The notes under the pieces were generated by a model. The model saw only the letters and a program-made list of their open reading frames with translations, had not been told where the DNA came from and ran no database searches. Below, piece after piece: positions 9,860 through 17,816 of a DNA stretch of 64,000 nucleotides. Source of the DNA: Tistrella mobilis KA081020-065. Its GTDB lineage: Bacteria; Pseudomonadota; Alphaproteobacteria; Tistrellales; Tistrellaceae. The stretch lies in contig NC_017956.1 of NCBI RefSeq assembly GCF_000264455.2, forward strand, positions 1,099,501 to 1,163,500, in the 5' to 3' direction. The translations under genes and the position numbers were made by a program. How positions within the stretch are numbered: the first letter of the stretch is position 1; each line of letters starts with the position of its first letter.

Positions 9860-10972
9860 TCAGGCGGCGGCCGATCCGCTTTCCAGCGCAACGAGATCCG
9901 CCTCGTCGACCGTGTCGAAACCGGGGGCGGCGCCACGCACGAAGCGGGCGCTGCATGACGGGATCTCGCCGCCGACCCGGGTCCAGGCCTCGCCCCAGCC
10001 GGTACCGAGTCCCAGGAAGCCCGCAACCGCATCGGCGGTGGCCGGCATCACCGGGCGCGCGAACAGCTGGAACAGGCCGGCGAGCCGCGGGATCCGTTCC
10101 GGCGTGCCGTAAAGCCGCGCCTGCTTCATCTGCCCGTTCAGCCCCAGCACCACGCCGGCCAGCGCCGCCAGAGAGAAGCTGCGGCCATCGAGCGCCGCAT
10201 GCAGCCGGGCCCGGAAATCGACGATGAGGTCGTCCTCGGCCCGGTCCTGGGGCAGGGCGGTGCCGGCCACCGGGTCCAGATTGGCGATGGCACCGAGCGA
10301 GGTGCCGAGGTCACGGACCAGGAACAGATTATGGGTGCGGGCCAGATCGGCCAGTGACAGCTCGCGGGCGTCGTGTGGTTCCGACATCAGCGCCAGATAG
10401 AAGCGCAGTGCCTCGGCCGGAACCCGATCGAGCAGGTCGTTCAGGAAGATGGCCCGGCCGGTCGAGGGGTCGAAGCTGCGGCCGGACAGGTCGGTCAGTG
10501 CCGGCGGCGCCACGATCCGGGTGTCGGTGATCGGCCCCAGATCCGGAATTTCTGCCACCGCCTCGATCAGGCTGCGGGCGGTGAGGGCATCGCGGCCGGC
10601 GAAGACCGTCAGGCGCACCGGCATCGGCTTGTCGCCCAGCTGGCGGCCCCGCTGGCGGCGCAGCGGCAGCACGCCCGGGCCTTCGCCCTGGAAGGTGAGC
10701 ACGCCGTCGATGCCGATCCCGGCGCGGCGCAGCGTGGCGGCCGCGCGGCCGCCCTCTTCGACGCCGTCCCGCGGGCTGCCGTCCCGGCTGCTGCGCGGCC
10801 GCGGCGCATCACCCGCCGCCACCAGCACCCGGGCCGACCGGCCCAGCAACCGCTGGCCACGGGCATAGACATCGGCCGCCAGCCAGATGGATGCGAAACC
10901 GGCCGCATCGATATCCCGGTCGCCGGGCGGTGCGGCGCACAGAATCAGTTCATCGGTCAGCACCGTGGTCAT
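9860..10972 (-). CDS. Degenerate class I aminoacyl-tRNA synthetase-like protein (MetRS paralogue)
   Basis: A 370-residue protein resembling methionyl-tRNA synthetase but much shorter. Residues about 25-55 (ASIWLAADVYARGQRLLGRS) align by eye with the MetRS strand-helix after HIGH; AIFLNDLLDRVPAEALRFYL and the following LARTHNLFLVRDLG resemble the region around the stem-contact fold and start of the anticodon domain; the C-terminal helices resemble the anticodon-binding domain. I find neither HIGH nor KMSKS, nor a zinc knuckle, so aminoacylation is unlikely. GGGGAGAG precedes ATG 10972. It may bind tRNA or act as a regulator; the function is open. Confidence 0.62.
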   Translation of the reverse strand: MTTVLTDELILCAAPPGDRDIDAAGFASIWLAADVYARGQRLLGRSARVLVAAGDAPRPRSSRDGSPRDGVEEGGRAAATLRRAGIGIDGVLTFQGEGPGVLPLRRQRGRQLGDKPMPVRLTVFAGRDALTARSLIEAVAEIPDLGPITDTRIVAPPALTDLSGRSFDPSTGRAIFLNDLLDRVPAEALRFYLALMSEPHDARELSLADLARTHNLFLVRDLGTSLGAIANLDPVAGTALPQDRAEDDLIVDFRARLHAALDGRSFSLAALAGVVLGLNGQMKQARLYGTPERIPRLAGLFQLFARPVMPATADAVAGFLGLGTGWGEAWTRVGGEIPSCSARFVRGAAPGFDTVDEADLVALESGSAAA

Positions 10973-11192
10973 TGCCGCGGCTCTCCCCTTGTGCCCTGTC
11001 GCGGTTGATGCCCTCTCGCGGGGGTCGATGCCCGCGATCCGTCAAGGTTAGGAGGGGGGGCGACAGCCGTCAACATCAAGGGTTGTTCAATTGAAAACGA
11101 ATGCGCGCTGTGAGATTCATGCCTCAGACAAACCGGCGCTGGTCGCCAGTCTTCCGCGCGGCCGTGTCGGGCCGATGCAAATACCGCAAAAG

Positions 11193-11232
11193 GAAAACGC
11201 CCGGCTCATCCAGAGATGAACCGGGCGTTTTC
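11193..11232 (-). terminator. Rho-independent terminator of tRNA-Asp
   Basis: GAAAACGCCCGG (11193-11204) pairs perfectly with CCGGGCGTTTTC (11221-11232), with a nested TCATC/GATGA inside the loop. Read on the minus strand the stem ends in GTTTTCC followed by TTTTGC, just beyond the tRNA-Asp 3' end. Confidence 0.85.
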
Positions 11233-11246
11233 AAAACCCGAGCGAG

Positions 11247-11323
<77 letters not shown>

Positions 11324-11365
11324 GTAGCCTCTCGCGTGCCCCACCGTGTCTCAGTGGGTGCGCGG

Positions 11366-11394
11366 TTTATAGCCAGTCGGCGTGCGCTTGAAAA
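11366..11394 (-). promoter_or_regulatory. Promoter of tRNA-Asp
   Basis: On the minus strand TTTTCA (11394-11389) and TATAAA (11371-11366) are 17 bases apart, upstream of the tRNA by about 43 bases. Confidence 0.6.
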
Positions 11395-11498
11395 GCCCTT
11401 TTTTTCGGCCTTGTGACGATTGCGCGTCGCCGCCACATGTTGAAGCAAGAGGGCCGGTATCGGCGCCGGTCCGAGTACCAAAGTCGAGGACATCACCC

Positions 11499-12095
11499 AT
11501 GCCCTTCCAAACCGAGGTCCGCCCGCCGAGTTCGACGATCATGCTCACCGCGCTCCGGATGCTGGTCATGCAGCCGGCCGACAAGCACCGGGTGGGGGAG
11601 CGTCTGCTGCAGGATCTGGCGCGCATCGCGCCCAAGGCGGCAGAGCTGTGCGATCCGGCGGCGCGGGCCGAATTCGACCGCCGCGTGGTCATCGATCTCC
11701 GGCGCCTGCTGGTCGCAGGACTGATCCGGCGGGTTGGCGACGGCCTGCTCGGCATCACCGATCGCGGGCGCGAGGCGCTGAAGGAGAACCCGGAAGGGCT
11801 CGACGACACCGTATTGATGCGCTACCCGGAATTTCGTGCCCATCTGGCCCGGCGCTGCGGCCTGGTGATCGACCCGGCCGCGGGGCTGGACGGCGCGATC
11901 GAGCCGCCGGTCGAGGGCGGCGACGCGCCGATGCGCAAGGCGCCGGTGGTCCGCGAGCTGCAGGAAGGCTTCATCGCCTTCCTGGATGGCCAGACCGCGA
12001 CCGACAACCCCTATGAAACCGACACCCAGGCCTTCATCACCTGGGAAGAGGGCTATTGGGAGGCGGCAGGCATCGCCCGCAACGAGATGGCTTGA
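11499..12095 (+). CDS. Winged-helix protein with C-terminal Rmf/CrpP-like module
   Basis: A 198-residue protein from ATG 11499 (GAGG about nine bases upstream). Residues 15-105 look like a winged-helix domain of the Mrr N-terminal type: helix-rich STIMLTALRML, DLRRLLVAGLIRRVGDGLL and GITDRGREAL. The last 45 residues (GFIAFLDGQ, NPYETD, then ITWEEGYWEAAG) resemble the ribosome modulation factor/CrpP fold, whose family pattern is G-x-x-A-x-x-x-G, N/C-P-Y, W-x-x-G-W-x-x-A. Such modules bind ribosomes or inhibit gyrase in other bacteria; here the target is unknown. The joining of the two parts is an inference from residue patterns. Confidence 0.68.
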   Translation: MPFQTEVRPPSSTIMLTALRMLVMQPADKHRVGERLLQDLARIAPKAAELCDPAARAEFDRRVVIDLRRLLVAGLIRRVGDGLLGITDRGREALKENPEGLDDTVLMRYPEFRAHLARRCGLVIDPAAGLDGAIEPPVEGGDAPMRKAPVVRELQEGFIAFLDGQTATDNPYETDTQAFITWEEGYWEAAGIARNEMA

Positions 12096-12120
12096 GCACG
12101 ACACCATAGCCCTACATGCA

Positions 12121-12156
12121 AACGGGCCGCCCGGGGATGTCCCCGGGCGGCCCGTT
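12121..12156. terminator. Bidirectional terminator between convergent genes
   Basis: A perfect 16-base-pair stem: AACGGGCCGCCCGGGG (12121-12136) and its complement at 12141-12156, with loop ATGT. It separates the convergent winged-helix gene and metQ. T-rich flanks are short on both sides. Confidence 0.85.
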
Positions 12157-12176
12157 CTTCGAGATCTGGGGACGGA

Positions 12177-12965
12177 TCACCAGGCGACGACGAGCGCGCC
12201 CTTGTACTGCTCGTTGATCCAATCCTTGATCTTCTGGTCGTGATAAGCCTCGACCAGGGTCTTGGCCCAGGGGGCGTCGGCATCGACCTTGCGGACCGCG
12301 ATCACGTTGGCATAGGGCGACTCGGCCGCCTCGCGCGCGATCGGATCCTTCACCGGATCGAGCCCCGCCTCGACGGCGTAGTTGGTGTTCACGGCCGAGG
12401 CTGCGGTGTCGTCCAGCGAGCGCGGCAGCTGGGCGGCGTCGAGTTCGATGATCCGCAGGTTCTTCGGGTTCTCTGCGATGTCGAGCGGCGTGGCCTTGAG
12501 ACCCGCCCCCTCGCGCAGCTTCAGCACGCCCTGAGCCTGCAGCAGCAGCAGCGCGCGGCCGCCATTGGTCGGGTCGTTCGGGATGGCGACCGAATCGCCG
12601 TCCTTCAGCTCGGCCAGGCTCTTGATCTTCTTCGAATAGATGCCGAGCGGGAAGACCACGGTCTTGGCGATCGACACCAGACCATAGCCGCGATCGGCAT
12701 TCTGGTTGTCGAGATAGGGCTGGTGCTGGAACGAGTTCGCCTGGATATCGCCCGCGGCGAGCGCCTGGTTCGGCACGACATAGTCGCTGAACTCGATGAT
12801 GTCGATATCGAGGCCCTTCGCGGCGGCGATCGGCTTCACCTGCTCCAGGATCTGGGCATGGGGGCCGGGGGTCACGCCGATCTTGATCTCTTCGGCCTGT
12901 GCCGCACCGGCGGCGATGAGGCCGAGGATGGCGGCCGCGCCGCCCAATGTCTTCAGAATCCGCAT
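12177..12965 (-). CDS. metQ: Methionine ABC transporter substrate-binding protein (MetQ/NlpA family)
   Basis: MetQ captures methionine in the periplasm for the MetNI importer. The 262-residue product has a signal peptide ending AAGAAQA before EEIKIGV; no lipobox cysteine is present, so it should be soluble in the periplasm rather than a lipoprotein. NlpA-family signatures include KIGVTPGPHAQILE, EFSDYVVPNQAL, DIQANSFQHQPYL and the IPNDPTNGGRALLLLQ stretch. No metN or metI gene lies next to it in this window. A SAM-II riboswitch and a terminator lie in its 5' leader, so expression should fall when SAM is plentiful. Confidence 0.93.
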   Translation of the reverse strand: MRILKTLGGAAAILGLIAAGAAQAEEIKIGVTPGPHAQILEQVKPIAAAKGLDIDIIEFSDYVVPNQALAAGDIQANSFQHQPYLDNQNADRGYGLVSIAKTVVFPLGIYSKKIKSLAELKDGDSVAIPNDPTNGGRALLLLQAQGVLKLREGAGLKATPLDIAENPKNLRIIELDAAQLPRSLDDTAASAVNTNYAVEAGLDPVKDPIAREAAESPYANVIAVRKVDADAPWAKTLVEAYHDQKIKDWINEQYKGALVVAW

Positions 12966-13080
12966 CTGGACTGGTGTCCCTGCATCTTGTCCGTCGGATC
13001 GGGGCCACGGGGGCGGCTGCGACCCTGATCCCGTCCGGCCGCCTCACCCTTGCGGGAGACCTGCCGGACCAAACACGAAA

Positions 13081-13109
13081 AAACCCGCGTGACAGCGTCG
13101 CGCGGGTTT
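13081..13109 (-). terminator. Intrinsic terminator in the metQ leader (attenuator)
   Basis: On the minus strand AAACCCGCG-C-GAC (13109-13097) pairs with GTC-A-CGCGGGTTT (13093-13081) around a 3-base loop, followed by six T residues (13083-13078). It starts five bases after the riboswitch core, a position suited to transcriptional attenuation. Confidence 0.85.
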
Positions 13110-13113
13110 CCGA

Positions 13114-13173
13114 CCCCTCCGCTTTAGCTGCATTTGTAACGCGCCCGCAAGCTGTGGCTCAAATCGGCGCGAC
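13114..13173 (-). ncRNA. SAM-II riboswitch upstream of metQ
   Basis: Read on the minus strand, the region shows the compact SAM-II layout: P1 strand CGCGCC, then GATTTGAGCC, a loop ending CTTGC, the returning P1 strand GGCGCG, then TTACAAATGCAGCTAAA and a purine-rich tail GCGGAGGGG. The GATTT and AATGCAGCTAAA blocks are the most conserved parts of the metA-type element of alphaproteobacteria. It should bind S-adenosylmethionine. SAM-II elements often act on translation; the terminator immediately downstream here suggests transcriptional control. Confidence 0.85.
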
Positions 13174-13274
13174 AGGGGCACCCTAAAACACCGCCGCGCT
13201 TACGTCAATTGCCGATCGACAACACGGCAGCCATGTGGAAACCGCAGGCAATCCTGCCCGATTGCGAAACGGCA

Positions 13275-13304
13275 GCGGGCGCATGGCTTTCACCACGCGC
13301 CCGC
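13275..13304 (-). terminator. GC-rich hairpin after metY (possible terminator)
   Basis: GCGGGCGC (13275-13282) pairs with GCGCCCGC (13297-13304) across a 14-base loop, 28 bases beyond the metY stop on the minus strand. There is no clear T-tract, so it may be a weak or factor-dependent terminator. Confidence 0.4.
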
Positions 13305-13331
13305 CGCAGGCATTCCGCAGGGACCGGCCGA

Positions 13332-14630
13332 TCAGGCCGACGTCGCCGCCGCCAGCGCCTGTTCGATGTCGGCGATGATGTCGTCGACATGCTCGATGCC
13401 GATCGAGAGGCGGACATAGCCCGGGGTCACGCCCGAGGCCTTCTGCTCCTCTTCCGACAGCTGGCTGTGGGTGGTGGTGGCCGGGTGGATGGCCAGGCTG
13501 CGCGCATCGCCGATATTGGCGACATGGTAGAGCAGCTTCAGCGCCTCGATGAAGGCGCGGCCGGCCTCGGCGCCGCCCTTGATCTCGAAGCCGATCAGCG
13601 CGCCATAGCCGCCCTTCAGATACTTATCGGCGCGGGCGCGCGCCTCACCCTCGGCCAGACTCGGATGGGTGACGGTCAGCACCGCCGGGTGCTCCGACAG
13701 GAACTTGGCGACCAGGGTCGCGTTCTTGTTGTGCTCGCGCATGCGCAGCGGCAGCGTCTCGAGCCCCTGAATCGTCTGGAAGGCGTTGAAGGGCGAGGCG
13801 GCGCAACCCAGGTCGCGCAGCAGGGTGACGCGGGCCTTGATGATATAGGCAATGGGGCCGAGCGGCTTCACCGCCTGGGTCCAGACCGCGCCGTGATAGC
13901 TGGCATCGGGGGTGTTCAGCAGCGGCTGACGCTCAGGGAAGGCTTCCCAGTCGAAGGTGCCGCCGTCGATGATGATGCCGCCGATCGAGGTGCCGTGGCC
14001 GCCGATATACTTGGTGGTGGAATAGACCACCACGGCCGCGCCATGTTCAAGCGGCCGGGCGATGATCGGGGCGGCGGTGTTGTCGATGATCAGCGGGATG
14101 CCGAAGGACTTGCCGATTTCGGCAACCTCGGCGATCGGGAACACCCGGAGCTTCGGGTTGGGCAGGGTCTCGCCGTAATAGGCACGGGTGCGGTCGTCGG
14201 TGGCGCGGCGGAAATTCTCAGGATCCGACGGGTCGACGAAGCGGACCTCGATGCCCTGCTGGCGCAGCGTGTTGGCAAACAGGTTCCAGGTGCCGCCGTA
14301 AAGATCGGTCGAGGAGACGACATTGTCGCCCGCCTGGGCGAGGTTCTGGATCGCCAGCGCCGAGGCCGCCTGACCCGAAGAGACGGCGAGCGCCGCCACA
14401 CCGCCCTCGAGGGCGGCCAGGCGCTGCTCCAGCACGTCGGTGGTCGGGTTCATGATCCGGGTATAGATGTTGCCCAGCTCCGACAGCGCAAACAGATTGG
14501 CGGCCTTCGCGGTGCTTTCGAACTGATACGACGTCGTCTGATAGATCGGCACCGCCACCGCGCCGGTGGTGGGGTCCGCACGATAGCCCGCATGCAGAAC
14601 GGCCGTCTCGGGGTGACGGTACTGGGTCAT
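13332..14630 (-). CDS. metY: O-acetylhomoserine sulfhydrylase (aminocarboxypropyltransferase)
   Basis: This 432-residue PLP enzyme makes homocysteine from O-acetylhomoserine and sulfide, the direct sulfhydrylation route to methionine. It starts MTQYRHPETAVLHAGYRADP, contains the cofactor-contact run YTRIMNPTTDVLEQRLAALEGG, and the PLP-binding lysine lies in VVVYSTTKYIGGHG. The end HPATTTHSQLSEEEQKASGV is typical of MetY rather than cystathionine gamma-synthase. ATG 14630 has GGGAG nine bases upstream; the open frame extends upstream without homology. Its neighbour metQ shares the methionine theme but has its own riboswitch-controlled leader; I found no SAM-II core upstream of metY. Confidence 0.95.
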   Translation of the reverse strand: MTQYRHPETAVLHAGYRADPTTGAVAVPIYQTTSYQFESTAKAANLFALSELGNIYTRIMNPTTDVLEQRLAALEGGVAALAVSSGQAASALAIQNLAQAGDNVVSSTDLYGGTWNLFANTLRQQGIEVRFVDPSDPENFRRATDDRTRAYYGETLPNPKLRVFPIAEVAEIGKSFGIPLIIDNTAAPIIARPLEHGAAVVVYSTTKYIGGHGTSIGGIIIDGGTFDWEAFPERQPLLNTPDASYHGAVWTQAVKPLGPIAYIIKARVTLLRDLGCAASPFNAFQTIQGLETLPLRMREHNKNATLVAKFLSEHPAVLTVTHPSLAEGEARARADKYLKGGYGALIGFEIKGGAEAGRAFIEALKLLYHVANIGDARSLAIHPATTTHSQLSEEEQKASGVTPGYVRLSIGIEHVDDIIADIEQALAAATSA

Positions 14631-14768
14631 CTTGTCTCGCTCCCTGGATGGTGCCGGGCCCGGATCATGTCTTGAAGGGGGCAGTGCCGGCCCGTTGCGG
14701 CACTGTATATAAACGACACGCATTGTGGAACCGGCTTCAAACACAAAAAATCTTTGTCAATTTGGCAG

Positions 14769-14802
14769 AAAAAAGCTCCCGACGATGATGACCGCCGGGA
14801 GC
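14769..14802 (-). terminator. Terminator of the LeuA-family gene
   Basis: On the minus strand GCTCCCG (14802-14796) pairs with CGGGAGC (14781-14775), partly extended by inner pairs, followed by TTTTTT (14774-14769). It lies about 60 bases beyond the expected LeuA-like stop at 14861. Confidence 0.8.
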
Positions 14803-14860
14803 AGAGGGGCCGGGAGGCCCTGCGGGACAGGAAAGAGGACGCCTTGCGGCCTGCGGCAGC

Positions 14861-16074
14861 TCAGCCGGGCAGGCCGGTGCCGCTGTCGGCCACTTCGCGA
14901 TAGAGGGCGACCAGGGCGCCGTGATCGTTGAAGCGGTCGGGGTCGGATCGGCTGCCAGCCGGTCGCAGACCGCATCGATCTTGTCGATGTCGATCACCAC
15001 CCCGGCCTCGGCCAGGCGGCGGGTGATGGCGTTGCGCGGCGTGCCGCCGACCATGATCGCATTGGGGCGAAGCGCCGCCACCGGCCGCACCGGCCAGGCC
15101 TCGGCCGTGCGCACCCAGCCGAGATGGGTGGGGGCGGTGACGGTGCGGGCCTCGGTGCCGAGCAGCGGCTTGGTCGGCATCAGCGGCAGGCGGATCATCT
15201 CGCGCAGGGCATGGGCGGCCTCGATCACCGGCTCCAGCGCCACATCGGTCGCAAGCCCCATGCGCGGGCCGTTGAGCCGCAGCTGGGCGATCGCCTCTTC
15301 GAGTGCGGTGTTGCCGGCGCGCTCGCCGATGCCGCAGAGCGTCGCCTGGAAGCTGTCGGCGCCGGCTTCCAGCGCCGCCAGGGTGTTGGCGAGCGCCAGC
15401 CCCATATCGTCGTGGCAATGGGCCGAGAGGATCACGTCCGGACCGACCCAGGACCGTATGGCGCGGACCAGGGCGGCGAATTCATGGGGCAGGGCACAGC
15501 CGACCGTATCGGGGATCGCAACCGTGCGCGCGCCTGCTTCGACCGAGGCCTTGAGCAGGCGCTCCAGGAAGGGCAGGGAGCCCCGGGTGGCGTCTTCCGG
15601 GGCGACGGCGATGTCGTCGAACCCCAGAGAGGCCGCGTGGCGCACGCTGCGCACCGCCTCCTCAATCGCCTCTTCGGCGGTGATCCGGCGCTTGTGCTCC
15701 AGATGGATTTCCGAGCCGACCAGCAGGATCTCGATCTGGGCATTGCCGCTGGAGCCCAGCCCCTCGGCGATGATGTCGATGTCGCGTTCGGCGGCCCGGC
15801 AGAAGGCGCAGATCTTGCTTGCCCGCGGGCCCTGGGCCATTTCGCGGAAGGCTTCGAAATCCTCGCCCGACGAGGCCGGAAAACCGCCTTCGACCAGATC
15901 CAGCCCCAGCGCATCCAGCCGGCGGAACATCGCCACCTTCTGCTCGGCCGACATCACATTGCCCGGCGCCTGCTCGCCGTCGCGCAGCGTGGTATCGAAG
16001 ACCATCACCCGTCGCGGCTGAGGTGCGGTGGCGGGCTGGCGGATGTGAACGATGCCGTTCTCGGTGGTGTCCAT
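14861..16074 (-). pseudogene. LeuA-family alpha-acyl synthase with a 3' frameshift
   Basis: The product belongs to the HMGL-like TIM-barrel synthases (isopropylmalate, citramalate, homocitrate). From ATG 16074 it shows FDTTLRDGEQAPGN, which binds the 2-oxoacid and metal, and the metal ligands HCHDDMGLALAN. Near 14940 the frame breaks: the natural C terminus DRFNDHGALVALYREVADSG ending at TGA 14861 is read one frame away, after a GGGG run on the + strand that seems one base short. Unrepaired, translation runs on to 14737, through the terminator hairpin, adding about 65 unrelated residues. It is either a real mutation or a sequence error. The barrel itself is intact, so activity may remain. Exact substrate not determined. 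Confidence 0.72.
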
Positions 16075-16143
16075 GGCTTGCCCCGTCGCTGGCTGCTGCC
16101 GATCGTGCAGAACCCTTTGATCGTGGCGCGGGTCTGCATACAC

Positions 16144-16170
16144 AACCACTGGTACATATACCTGATGGTT
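16144..16170. promoter_or_regulatory. Imperfect dyad between LeuA-like and LysR genes
   Basis: The 210-base divergent region contains AACCA...TGGTT outer arms (16144-16148, 16166-16170) and a GGTA-CATA-TACC core. It looks like an operator for a dimeric regulator, possibly the adjacent LysR protein; this is only a pattern. Confidence 0.3.
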
Positions 16171-16284
16171 TTGTCGATCCAAAACTTACACGCGCCTTGC
16201 GCGATGATGCGGTCCCGGGATTGGCAGTCGGGGATCTGGGCGGTATCACAGCATGTCTGCACCGCCTTCCGAGGAGCTGCCCCC

Positions 16285-17211
16285 TTGATCGACCGGCTGG
16301 AGTTCCTGCTGGCCCTGTCCCGCGAACGTCATTTCGGCCGCGCCGCCCAGGCCTGCGGCGTGTCGCAGCCCACACTCTCGGCTGGGGTGAAGGCGCTGGA
16401 GGACATGCTCGGCACCATGCTGGTCCAGCGCGGCTCACGTTTTCGCGGCTTTACGCCGGAAGGTGAGCGGGTGCTGGACTGGGCGCGGCGCATCGTCGGG
16501 GATGCACGCTCGATGCGGCAGGAGATCGATGCGCTGAAGCGCGGCCTGTCGGGCACGCTCAGGATCGCGGTGATCCCGACCGCGCTGGGGATCACGCCGC
16601 GGCTGACCACCGGCTTCCGGATCCGCAACCCCCAGGTCCGTTTCGCCATACGAACCTGCACCTCCACCGAGGTGCTGCAGCTGGTCGATGATCTGGCGGT
16701 GGAGGCGGGCATCACCTATCTCGACAACGAACCGCTCGGCCGGGTGGGGACGGTGCCGCTGTATCGCGAGCGTTATCACCTGCTGACCGCCGCCGACAGC
16801 CCCGAGGGCGGCCGCGCCTCCATCGCCTGGGCCGAAGCCGCCGGGCTGCCGCTCTGCCTGCTCAGCCGCGACATGCAGAACCGCCGGATCATCGACGGCA
16901 TGCTGGCGGCCGCCGGCGGCGATGCGGCGCCGCTGCTCGAATCCAATTCGGTCTCGGTGCTCTCGGCTCATATCCGCACCACCCGCTGGTCCACGATCAT
17001 GCCGGTGGGGCTGGCCGAGGCGCTGGGTCTGGTGGGCGACGGCCGGATCAATGCCGTGCCGCTGGTCGATCCGGATGTGTCTCACCAGGTCGGACTGGTC
17101 GTACCCCAGCGTGAGCCGATGATGCCGCTGACCGCAGCCCTGGTCGCTGAAGCCCGCCGCCTGGTGGCCGCCGACAGCGTGTCGATGCCCCAATCCCGAT
17201 CGCGACGATAG
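16285..17211 (+). CDS. LysR-family regulator, probable regulator of the formate dehydrogenase operon
   Basis: A 308-residue LysR-type regulator. The winged helix-turn-helix is at residues 1-60 (RHFGRAAQACGVSQPTLSAGVKALEDMLG), and the effector domain starts near residue 90 at LSGTLRIAVIPTALG. TTG 16285 is chosen because GAGGAG lies seven bases upstream and it gives the usual N terminus. It is transcribed towards fdsG, 107 bases away. In Cupriavidus the LysR protein FdsR flanks and controls the fds operon, which suggests the same job here; the inducer would be formate or a related signal. Confidence 0.85.
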   Translation: MIDRLEFLLALSRERHFGRAAQACGVSQPTLSAGVKALEDMLGTMLVQRGSRFRGFTPEGERVLDWARRIVGDARSMRQEIDALKRGLSGTLRIAVIPTALGITPRLTTGFRIRNPQVRFAIRTCTSTEVLQLVDDLAVEAGITYLDNEPLGRVGTVPLYRERYHLLTAADSPEGGRASIAWAEAAGLPLCLLSRDMQNRRIIDGMLAAAGGDAAPLLESNSVSVLSAHIRTTRWSTIMPVGLAEALGLVGDGRINAVPLVDPDVSHQVGLVVPQREPMMPLTAALVAEARRLVAADSVSMPQSRSRR

Positions 17212-17318
17212 GAAAAGCTGATCGTGTAACGGAAACGCGATATTGATACGGCGTCGGCCCGGGGCCATCCTCACCTCAGAGGACTTTCGCCCAGGACAAC
17301 CAGAAAACGGGCCGGGGA

Positions 17319-17816
17319 ATGACGCGATACGACAGCTGGACGCCCGAAAAGGGCGCCCTGATCATCGGTGATATGGCGGCGGAGGGCCGCACGGCCCTGC
17401 TGCCGATCCTGCACGAGATCCAGGCGAGCTTCGGCCATGTGCCGGCCGAGGCGGTGCCGATGATCGCCGAGGCGCTGAACCTGACCCGGGCCGATGTTCA
17501 CGGCGTGGTCAGCTTCTATCATGATTTCCAGGAAACACCGGTGGCACCCCGGGTGCTGAAGCTCTGCCGGGCCGAGGCCTGCCAGGCCGCCGGCGCCGAC
17601 CAGGTGGCCCGCCGGGTGGCGGAGCGGACCGGCCTTGCCTGCGGGGAAACCTCGGCCGACGGGGCGCTGGCGGTGGCGGCGGTCTATTGCCTGGGCCTCT
17701 GCGCCACGGCGCCGTCGGCCATGCTCGAAGGCCCGGGCGTCGAGGGCGGAAGGCGGCTCGGCGCCCGGCTGGGCGGGCCCCGGCTCGAACGCCTGATCGA
17801 CGAGGCCGTGCGATGA
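17319..17816 (+). CDS. fdsG: NAD-dependent formate dehydrogenase gamma subunit
   Basis: A 165-residue thioredoxin-like [2Fe-2S] protein of the NuoE family. Cluster ligands are the cysteines in LKLCRAEACQAAG (C-x4-C) and later VYCLGLCATAPSAML. In the soluble Fds complex it helps carry electrons between the molybdenum subunit and NAD. The helical N terminus GRTALLPILHEIQASFGHVP and HGVVSFYHDF are family features. The stop overlaps the fdsB start (ATGA). Confidence 0.95.
   Translation: MTRYDSWTPEKGALIIGDMAAEGRTALLPILHEIQASFGHVPAEAVPMIAEALNLTRADVHGVVSFYHDFQETPVAPRVLKLCRAEACQAAGADQVARRVAERTGLACGETSADGALAVAAVYCLGLCATAPSAMLEGPGVEGGRRLGARLGGPRLERLIDEAVR

Larger units (their letters stand above)
12966..13331 (-). 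other. metY-metQ intergenic region
   Basis: This 366-base gene-free stretch contains, in metQ transcription order, a GC-rich hairpin just after metY, a SAM-II riboswitch, a strong terminator and about 115 bases of leader up to the metQ start. I saw no small gene in it. Confidence 0.7.

Noticed and set aside
9860-10972. Functional methionyl-tRNA synthetase
   Set aside because: HIGH, KMSKS and zinc motifs are missing and the protein is far too short.
14631-14768. Second SAM riboswitch upstream of metY
   Set aside because: I looked for the AGCTAAA and GATTT core on the minus strand and did not find it, although a TTGACA is present.
15124-16284. Upstream part of the long + strand frame that contains the LysR gene
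   Set aside because: It is antisense to the LeuA-family gene; the regulator really starts at TTG 16285.
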